Of a stretch of DNA of 64,000 nt, positions 55,786 to 64,000 are shown piece after piece. The position numbers and the translations under genes were made by a program. Below the pieces are notes generated by a model. That model was given only the letters and a program-made list of their open reading frames with translations. It was not told where the DNA came from and ran no database searches. Each line of letters opens with the position of its first letter. Positions within the stretch are counted from its first letter, which is position 1. Origin of the DNA: Chlorella sorokiniana (taxonomy: Eukaryota; Chlorophyta; Trebouxiophyceae; Chlorellales; Chlorellaceae); assembly GCA_025917655.1 (NCBI GenBank), contig CP084619.1:4383001-4447000 (forward strand), read 5' to 3'.

Positions 55786-58700
55786 ATGGGGCGTGCAGCA
55801 GACAGCAGCGCTACGACAGGGCTGCTGCTTGCGGTGCTGCTTGCAGCCGCCGCAGCGGGGGCAGGCGAGCAGCCGCCGCAGGCTGAGGCGGAGCTGCCGG
55901 GCAACCGCTTGGTCTCCACAGTGCCTGTGACCAGCGCGGAGGAGGCGGCGGTGGCCAACCAGCTTGTGCAAGCAGTTGCGATGGCCTCCCGGGAGCTGGT
56001 GACGGGGAGGTTGACGATCACAGAGTGCTGGCCTACTCACAGCCAGAGGGGGCGGAGCATGTGGATGTGGAGGCGCTTGCAACCAAAGTGCTGGCCACTG
56101 CGCTGGTGAGCTGCCTGAGCCAGCCCAGCGTGCATAAGCAAGTTGCTAGGCAGCTTTGGGCGGTGCTGCACGCTGGCCACGTTGCATGGATCCTGCCGAC
56201 CAGCACGTTGCTGTTTGACAGCCCAACATCCCAGCACGCTCCCGTGGTTGCTTCCCCCTCGCCGAAGCTTACCATGCGCGCCATCCCACTTTCCACCGCC
56301 CGCAGGCCAGCTGGCAGATGGGCGTCATAGATGCACCCTCCAACCGCGGCCTCAAACCCAACAAGTTTGATATGTTCAACCGCACACACTTCTATCAAGT
56401 GCCCAAGGACCCAATCGGCACGGTGGGGTGGCGGCCGTGCTTGCTTGGGTGCTGCCTTGTCTAGGTGACAGCTGCAGGCGCGCATTCAGTACACTTTGCG
56501 GCAGAGTGGTCTGCCAGGCTGAGTAGTTCATGGGGTTGGAGTCCTGAGCAGGCCCCACCCACCTGCAGCTGGTTTGGTTTCACGGCTGCGTGCACGACGC
56601 GTCAGCGGGCTGGCCTTACGACCCTGACGACTGCCCCGAATGCCTGGGTCTGCCTGAAGAGGTTGCCCATACCAAACAGGTGGGAGAAGGGACCCACGAC
56701 TGCATACAGGCTCTCGGCGCCTCCAGCCCCTGCAGCCGCGCCTGCCTGCTACGCAAAGCCGCAGTGCATAGCTCCTTGCTTTCTTGCGTGACCTACCGCC
56801 GGAGCAGATCCTCCCATCACAGTTTCAGCCATTGCCCTGCCCTCTGGGCTGCCATCTCTGGAGCAGGCCTTGGCCCTTGGCTACGCTGTGCTGGCAGTGG
56901 AGAGTCGGAACCGTGAGAGCAAGGAGCGGTGCTTCGACCTCACGCCAGACCCCAACAAAACAGACCTGTATGAGGCACCGCGGGTGGTGGAGGTGGGCCG
57001 CCTGCCGGGCCTGCAACACTGGCTGGCTGGATTGGGCTGCACTGCTACCTTTTCCAGGATTGGCACTGAGGGCAGCTGCCTGCAGCCCAGACATCGGCCG
57101 AACCCAGCTTCACTGTGCCGCTGCCGCGCTGCCGCCCACAACTGCAGAGGTTTGTGAAGGTGAAGCGGCTGGACCGCAAGCCGATCTACACCGCGGGCGT
57201 CTCGTCTGGCGCATCCTTTGCCGTCAAGTTCCCCAAGATTTTCTTTTCACGTAACGCCCGCCGCACTTGCCGCGCCTGCTGGGCATGCTGGGTCTCATCA
57301 GCTAGGGGCGCTGCTGCGCTTCACGCTGCAGCTGTCATGTGGCCATCAATCCTGTCACGTAGTCAGCGCATTATGCTGTCAGCTCAGTTCCTGCCTGCAC
57401 CCCATCTCAACCTGGGCTGCAGCTGACTACGACATACGCATCAATGGCGCCATTTCAGAGGCCAACGCCATCACGCTGGAGGCCTGGGGCATGAAGAACC
57501 TACAGGGAGGGCTGCGCTTTCCCGGCTTCCCACCAGTGGCGTACGTTATCATGCAGGTTAGGACTGCTGCGTTGCACATGCAGTTCAGGATGTTGCAGCG
57601 ATCGGGCTGCCGAGCTGCCGAAGCAGCCAAAGAAGCATAGAGCAGGACAGGATGGCATCCTGGAGCCGCCGCCACTCCTGAGTTGGCCCGTTGACTGCCA
57701 CGCTGCATTGCTGAAACGTGCAGAATGACCCGGGCAGCCGAGAGCAGATGCTGGAAAACGTGTATCAGTTTCGCAACTGGGGCATCCCAAGCGACTGGGT
57801 GATGGTGAGGGGGTGGGAATGAGATGAGGGCCAAGTGTGTGTAGCGGGCGGGGAGCGCGGTCAGGCAGCATTGCAAACACTTCAGCCTGGGTTCTGAGAG
57901 GTAGCCTTGCACCGCTGGTTAGCTTGCTCATGCCCCTGGTGCCCTTTGTTCAATGCATCGCGGGAATCGCTGTCTTGAACTGCAGTCAGCTGTGCTGGTG
58001 ATGCACGCACCTGCTTGCAGGTGTGGCAGCGCAAGGTGAACGAGTCGTGGTTTTACGACCGCTCTCCGGTCATCACCATGCGCCAGTCGGCAGCAATTGT
58101 GCAGGCGCTGAAGCTGCTGGGGGTGGTGGACGCGGATGGCAACCTGCTAGGCAACCCGCGCACCGACGCCCGGTAGGCCGCAGCAGACACATGTGCGCTT
58201 CGCCATGCTGTGGCCCAGTGCGCAAGGCCCTGACAAGCACAGCTGCCATGCCCTCACTTCTCACTGCAACCCACATGCCCTGCCGCAGAACCGCACCAGC
58301 GACTTGCATCAGTGGAACTTCAAGCTTGTGCGCATCCTGCCATGGCTCAACATGAACCGCAACAAGCCGCCAATGCTGACGGTGCTGTCTGACAGGGGCA
58401 CCATTTTCGAGGGTAAGGGCGGGGGGCTAGCTTGCAGAGCATTCACCTGCAGCTGATGTCCTTGGGTTGGATCCCAAGCTGCAGAGCTTGTGCCAGTGAG
58501 GGTTTGGGATGTCCGCTGCCATCCAACTGCATCAGCCGTGCTGCTTTGCCCGCTGTGCCGCAGAAATGAATGTGGCATTTGCTCAGCACGAGATCATCGC
58601 AGACCATTTGGTGCCCTGCCTGGTCTGGCTCCAATCAAATGGCACCCGCGACCTCAAGCAGCTGTCCCGAGAGCTGTCTGTGTCACGGCTGCGGGACCTC

Positions 58701-59259
58701 ACCGCGGACAGGAGATACTTCAGCCCACCGCCGCCGCCTGCCCCGCCGCCGCAACCCGGCGGCAAGCCTGATGATAGCGCTGATGCAGCGGGACGGCCGG
58801 GGTGAGCAGCGTTGCACGAGGGCTTGTAAAGCCGAGCAGGATGGCTGTGTTAGTGCATGAGCATGAGGGATCGGCTTGTGTTGAAAGCGTGTGCTGCTTG
58901 CTTGCCTGGTGCTGCGCAGGTCGAAACCTCCACGGAGGCCCACTCCCAGACCCTCCCCTGGAAGGAGGCCGGGGGCCAAGCCAGCTCTCAAACCATCCCC
59001 TGGATCCAAACCCAAGCCTGCGCCGCGCCCGTCCAAGCCCACCCGTCCAAAGCCCATTCCCAAGCCCAAGCCGGCGCTTAAACCCAAGCCGACAGCAAAG
59101 CACAAGCCAGCGCAGAAACCCAAGCCGATGCCTAAGCCTAAGCCAAAGCCTGTCCCCAAGGCAAAGGCCATCCAGAAACCGGGGCCGCTGCCCAAGAGGG
59201 CTCCCAGCAGCACCACAAAGCACAGGGGAGCTGCTGGACCGCGCAGGCTGGTAAGGTAA
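55786..59259 (+). CDS. Alpha/beta-hydrolase-like secreted protein with Lys-Pro tail, paralogue C
   Basis: Third and most diverged member of the local family. The ATG at 55786 gives a signal peptide (ATTGLLLAVLLAAAAAGAG). An extra N-terminal helical block follows, with one missing base at 56004-56007 (TGEVDDHRVLAYSQPEG). Hydrolase landmarks: FDMFNRTHFYQVPKDPIGT, LVWFHGCVHDASAGWP, CPECLGLPEEVAHTKQ, LGYAVLAVESRNRESK, elbow G-V-S-S-G (TAGVSSGASFAVKFPK), RKVNESWFYDRSPVITM, LKLLGVVDADGNL and NVAFAQHEIIADHLVPCLVW. It lacks the C-terminal membrane segment and GVKERF tail of A and B. Instead, after a Pro run, the last exon (58920-59259) is almost all Lys/Pro (KPKPMPKPKPKPVPK), as in cell-wall-binding or phase-separating tails. 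Stop TAA at 59257-59259. A secreted, possibly wall-associated protein is inferred. Confidence 0.7.
58920..59200 (+). repeat. (Lys-Pro)n low-complexity repeat in hydrolase C
   Basis: AAGCCCAAGCC-type units repeat many times and encode KPKP, KPAPRPSKP and KPMPKPKPKP. The repeat is imperfect, so slippage is not recent. Confidence 0.7.
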
Positions 59260-60121
59260 CAGAGGCTTGCTTGGGCGATGCAGGAAGTGGAGAGAGCTGA
59301 CGGGCGTCAACGCATGAGAGATCAAATCAGGCATCCATAATTTGTTTTATCGATTCTTGTCACGACCTGCGCAGCATGCTTCCATATTTTTCAGCTTGCC
59401 CCCTCCGCAAACCGAATGCTGCTGCAACATGGCTCCACTCCCCTTCGCGACTTCCACACTGACACATGTACTGCCAAACACTTACAATAAGAATGTTTGC
59501 TTTGATATTTGCACCATAAAAAGATGGGTGACCACTACCCTGGGTTACAGGCCGTGCCGCTGACGACGGGCTGGGCTGCTGCCAGCACGAGGGACAGCTG
59601 TGCAGCACTCAGCTGCACAGTGGCAGCGCATCATAGCCAAGTTCGTCATGCCAGTGGAACCGTGCCTCACTGTCAGGGGGCATTGCAAGGCATCTGTGAC
59701 GTCACTGCAGCAACAGAACAGCGATTCCAGCACCTCTGCCCTTGTCCCGGCGTGACCCACTTGCCCCGTCGACGGACAGCTGACGTCAGCGCTTGCATGG
59801 CGCACCCTTGCCACGTCCACCAATCCCCCTGTAAGACTGGGGTTGTCGCCAGGAGCTTGCTGCGTTCCATCGAGCGATTCCCAACATCTTAAAACATTTT
59901 TGGGTCCCGAATACAGCCCTTTAACGAGCCGTAAACCTCATATTTCGCAAGTTGCCGGCCTGGCCCGGGATTTCTGGGGCTGTTCCGGCCTTTTCCGGCT
60001 CGCAAACGACGTTAATATTGGAGCATTGTGCAGTGGATGGCCATCGGACGAGAGCCTGCGTGCCCTGGTCGCTCTATGAGGTGGATATTTTCAAACTTGT
60101 CCTGCCGACAGACACTCCCAG
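59260..60121. other. Intergenic region before the MULE, with two TGACGTCA palindromes
   Basis: Lower-GC spacer. Perfect 8-base palindromes TGACGTCA lie at 59697-59704 and 59781-59788, the second inside the 12-base palindrome GCTGACGTCAGC. TGTAA occurs at 59830-59834. A GC-rich patch with inverted arms CGAGCCG (about 59926) and CGGCTCG (about 59996) lies just before the transposase. A MULE terminal inverted repeat could lie here, but its partner would be outside the window. Confidence 0.4.
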
Positions 60122-63100
60122 TTGCTCTGCAGGTGCTCCCCTTATTGGCAGTTACATTGGCCCACGTTGTCTTGGCAACCACAAGCTGCGAAAGAATCAC
60201 CACTGGTACAATGCAGCAGACCTCCGTTTTTGGAAACACCGCCGCCTACGCACTCAGTCGTAAGACAGCAGCACCTGCGTCACGGCAAGGGATGCGGCAA
60301 CAGGCATTCAATGCAACTGTGCCCTTCACTTGCAGCTATTGTCCGCCCACGGCGCCTTGTGGCATCCCAGAGGCACCTTTTCTACGACCCGCAACCCCAT
60401 GAATTGGCCGACGGCGGGAGCACCGCTGTGCAAACTTCCTACCGGCCCGGGGCATGCGTCTACGACATGTCTCACCACAAGAGCCGTGGATACGGAGTCA
60501 TTCTGAAGCCAGCAGAACCTGCAGAAGATGGAGCACAGCGCTGGCTTGTGAAATGGGAGAAGGAAGGCGCGCGGTCAAAGCCCATCAAGGAGTCCTCCCT
60601 TGGGCTGGCCCTCATCCCAAACTCACAGCGCAGCGAGATCACAGCGATTGGGCAGCGCTTTACTGTCGTGGTGGGCACCTTCAAATGCTCCGAGGGTGTG
60701 ACTGTCAAGAAGGCAAGTGGCTATGTGGACCGCTGCAGGGAGAATGGGGGGGGGCCAAGCCGTTCAATGTGTCCTCATTATGCTTTGCTTGTTACTCATC
60801 AGCACCTCTCGCATGTGCTTCAGACTGGCCAGAGCTGGACCTGCCTGCTGGATGGCAAGGAGGCACGGCAGTCATTCCCCCTGACTACCTGCATGCCGTG
60901 GAGCCGCCACCAGCTGACGCTCCCATCCTCACAGTATTCCAGCCCAAGCTGCTTGAGGGCAGCTTGCCAGCAGACGAGATCCCTTCCTATCTGCATGGCT
61001 TGCAGCACGATGGAGATGTGCCCGTTGACCTGCGTCGGGAGCGGCCAGTGTGCGAGCTCTGGTACCAGATGCTGACTGGCAGCGACAGCCTCGCTGACTT
61101 GTTGGACGATGAGCTGCGCAGTCTGCACTACCTCCAAGGCAAGACTGCTACATTGCTCACAACAGCATGAGGCGCTGCCATGCATGCTGCCCAGCCTTCT
61201 CTGCGCCCTGCCCCCACCTCAGCAGGCACCATCCCCAAGCTCACCAGTGCTTCAGGACAGGCCCTGCTGGCGGAGGAGCGGGAAGGGCTTCTGACAGCCC
61301 TAGAGAAAGTGAAAGCAGGCAGCTGGTGCATCAAATACGTGTGCGCCCGAGCATCCGATTGCTGCTGCCCCTATTCCATCCAGTTCAAGCATAACGGCAA
61401 TGGCACCGTGGCCGTCACACAGCTGGAGACGCACCAGTTTCACAACCCTGGCAGTGCCGAAGACATGGCGCGCCTGAGGATGCACCCAACTCTGCAAGCC
61501 ATGGGCAGCACGCTGCTCAAGTTGGGGGTGAAGCCCATGCAGGTGTGCTGCGAGCTGAACGACATGGCGCTGCGGCAGGGGTTGCTGGGTACGGGCAGCA
61601 GCGCCCTGCAGCAGGCCAGCAATGCCAGGGCCAGCATCAGCCTGCATCAGGTGTATGCGCTGGCCAAGCAGTACAAGCGGCAGCAGGGCTACGGGCTCAC
61701 CAGCGACGCCAAGGCCATCCCCGTCCACGTGGAGGAGTACAAGCAGCGCGGTGGCCATGTGGCCTTCTTCCAACCATACAGGGCTGCAACCCAGCAGGTC
61801 GGCGCGCAGCCGCTTATCCTCATCCTGCAGACTCCCTTCCAGCAGCGCATGCTGTTCGAGTTTGGGCGCAGCCTGGTGTTCCTGGATGCAACCTACGGCA
61901 CCAACAAATACGGCTTCCCTTTGTACGCCCTTGTGGTGAGGGAGCATATGCTCAGCTGCCAGGGCGGGCGCAGAGCACCAGCAAGCTGGCAGCGCACGCC
62001 AGACTTTTGAACCCACCCGCTGCAGGTTCAAGATGACGTGGGCCGTGGCGTGCCAGTGGGGTGGATGATATGCAGCTCTGACACAGTGGAGGTGGTGGAG
62101 CACTTTCTCAGGGTGCTGCAACAGGGGGTGAGCAGAGCAGAGCGCCGCGGCTTCAAGCAGCAATGTGCAATGCAGCCCTCGGAGCCGCCCACCTCACCCT
62201 TCATTGCTGTGCAGGCGCAGGAGGCAGGCGGATCTGAGTTCAAGTACGGCTGGGTCATGATGGACAAGTCAAAGACGGAGATGGCGGCTGTGCACCAGCT
62301 GGTCCTCAGCGGGGACGCCAAGGGCAAGCTGCTGTGCTACTTCCACTTCTTGCAAGAGTGGGAGCGCTTGCTCATCACCAGCGAAGCAGGCGTCAGCCGT
62401 GAGGACAAGAACCGCATCATGGTGGCGCTGCAGCAGCTCATGCACTGCAGGAATGAGCAGCTCTTCAAGCAGCTGGTACGATGCACTGTGGCTGATGCTG
62501 CAAATGCAGGTCTGGGCATTACCTTACATACAACATGTCCTCCCTGCGCAGCTCGCCAACTTCTACACTGAGTTCCGCCACTTACGGAAGGTCACTGGCC
62601 ACATGCGCAAGAACTGGGCGCCGTGTGCAGAGCTGTGGGCCTGCTGGGGGCCCGGCCGTCAGGATGAGGGGGTGGCTGCCATGGAGAGCAATACCAACAA
62701 CCTGGCAGAGCGCGTGTTTGGCAACGTCAAGTACATTGACCTGTCCCGCAATGCACGGAGCTCAGTGATCCAGCTGATGGACGTGCTGCTCATAAAGACG
62801 AACTCCAGGCACATGCAGCAGCGTGCCTTGCAGCTGGTGGGCCGTGCCAGCAGCGACCAGGTGCAGCAGGGCCTGCGCATACAGCGGATAGTGGATCACC
62901 TGGTCAACAGCGGGGCAGTAGCCAAGGAGGAGGGCAGCAGCTGCGGCAGGGCCAGTGTGACCAGCGACAGCGGCAGCGCCATGGTGGTCTTGGGGGACAT
63001 GACCTGCACGTGCTCATACAGCGGTGAGGCTGGGTGCGAGGGACCAGTGCTGTCTTTGGCAGCAGCGAAGCGCAGCTCTTATTTGATTGTTGTCCACCAC

Positions 63101-63940
63101 TGATTTTGCAGTGGAGCATATGTGCGTGCATCTCAAGGCGGCGGGCAGTGTTGTGGGCTTCACGCACGGCATGCGGGCAGCCACAGCCACTCACCTGGTT
63201 GACAGCGGCTACATCAAGGTGGGCGAGGCGGGCATCTGCACCGCCCCAATGCTGGCGGACATGTCGCGAGAGCACACCTTCCGGCCGGCTGAGCAGTTCT
63301 GCACCTGCCTGGACCGCATGATGCATGGCGTGTGCTGCCACCTGCTGGCTGCGCCCTGGCTGATTGAATTTCAAAACGTGGAGCTGCTGTCGGGGCCGTC
63401 ACTGCAAAGCAGCAATGACGAGGTGAGAAGCTTGGTGAGGCAACAAGCAAGGGGGCTTGGGCAGAGCGAAATCAGCACTGTAGGGCCTGTCTCACACCTG
63501 CCTCCCCCTGCCTGCATGCAGCGCATCGACATCAGCGCAGCGCGCACCTTCCAGCAAGCCAACAAGGAGCCGCTGGGGAGGACTGGCACGCTGAAGTGCG
63601 CAGCCTGCATGGGGCGAAGCAGGCTGCCAGTGCCGCAGTTCAAAAGCTGCAAAGCAACGCCGACCCCGGCATGGCGCAGCTGCGCAGTGACGCTGCCCAG
63701 TTCCAGCGCATTTACGCCGGTCTGCCTGACAGCAAGGCGCAGGAGGGGCTGCTGCAGCGTTCAGCTGACCTCCTGGCTGAGGCGAAAGAAGTAGCCTTGG
63801 CTGCTGGGCTGCAGCCTACTGAGGTGCGAGCTGGCAAGCAGGCACGCCGCAGGGCGGGACGCAACCCCGAGGACAGAGTGGTGAAGCCGCTGCTGCCGCA
63901 CCGCCCAGCGGCCCCAGGCGGACCCACCTGTGGCGCCTGA
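60122..63940 (+). CDS. Mutator-like (MULE) transposase with SWIM zinc finger, possibly running past the right edge
   Basis: A DDE-type cut-and-paste transposase. The N-terminal part (about 60373-60715) has VYDMSHHKSRGYGVIL and QRWLVKWEKEGARSKPIK. A GC-donor intron at 61139-61222 removes an in-frame stop and joins YLQ to GTIPKLTS. The catalytic core shows the three acidic residues: D in LVFLDATYGTNKYGF (about 61870), D in WVMMDKSKTEMAAV (about 62255) and E in MESNTNNLAERVFGNVK (about 62680). The SWIM finger follows (about 63000-63360): CTCS, then FCTCLDRMMHGVCCHLLAA. A helical region after 63500 reads LHGAKQAASAAVQKLQ. A G9 run at 60746-60754 and a G4 run at 63575-63578 each need one more base. 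The stop at 63938-63940 may not be final, because the next bases read DELPTLAKRGKAVNK in another frame. The start is uncertain. The core is well kept, so recent activity or domestication is possible. Confidence 0.8.
61139..61222 (+). other. GC-AG intron in the MULE transposase
   Basis: Donor CAAG/GCAAGA and acceptor CCTCAG bound an 84-base segment with an in-frame TGA. Removal joins codon phase 1 correctly. Confidence 0.6.
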
Positions 63941-64000
63941 GGACCGCTGCGATGAGCTGCCAACCTTGGCGAAGAGGGGCAAGGCTGTGAATAAGGTCAG

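Noticed and set aside
61300-62163. 287-codon minus-strand frame
   Set aside because: Antisense shadow of the MULE transposase core, whose DDE residues are on the plus strand.

Overview
This window is nuclear DNA of a GC-rich, intron-dense green alga. A trebouxiophyte of the Chlorella group is the best guess: the genes carry many short GT-AG introns, a plastid-targeted bacterial-type UMP kinase and a plastid-type sigma factor are present, TGTAA is found downstream of several stop codons, and there are Pro-rich secreted proteins. No bacterial or organellar operon is visible. Nothing was computed here. Exon joins were read by eye from conserved protein blocks and splice-site consensus, so gene ends are approximate where stated.

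Layout from left to right: (1) 16-18022, minus, a KDM5/JARID1-type histone H3K4 demethylase (JmjN, ARID, PHD, JmjC, C5HC2, PLU-1-like, PHD, PHD, Lys/Gln-rich tail). (2) 18742 to about 21.1 kb, plus, a Nudix hydrolase. (3) 21533 to about 23.8 kb, minus, a plastid-type sigma-70 factor. (4) 24385-31454, plus, an inward-rectifier (Kir) K+ channel that appears to carry two tandem cytoplasmic IRK domains and a repeated tail motif. (5) 31831-40616, minus, spliceosomal SF3B1. (6) 40977-43139, plus, UMP kinase (PyrH type). (7) 44258-46332, plus, a sulfotransferase-like type II membrane protein. (8) Three paralogues of a secretory alpha/beta-hydrolase-like family at 46997-50661 (+), 51159-54946 (-) and 55786-59259 (+). 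(9) About 60.1 kb to the right edge, plus, a Mutator-like (MULE) transposase with a SWIM zinc finger.

The genes alternate in head-to-head and tail-to-tail pairs: KDM5/Nudix, sigma/Kir, SF3B1/UMP kinase and hydrolases B/C are divergent, and Nudix/sigma, Kir/SF3B1 and hydrolases A/B are convergent. No shared pathway links the whole window. The hydrolase trio is a local gene family, and the sulfotransferase next to it is also a secretory-pathway protein.

One feature affects every gene model. Nearly every conserved gene is broken at least once by what looks like a single missing base, usually in a C or G run, and adding one base restores the family's frame each time. About twenty cases all have the same sign, which points to homopolymer under-calling in the assembly rather than mass pseudogenisation. 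Several introns also use GC instead of GT donors.
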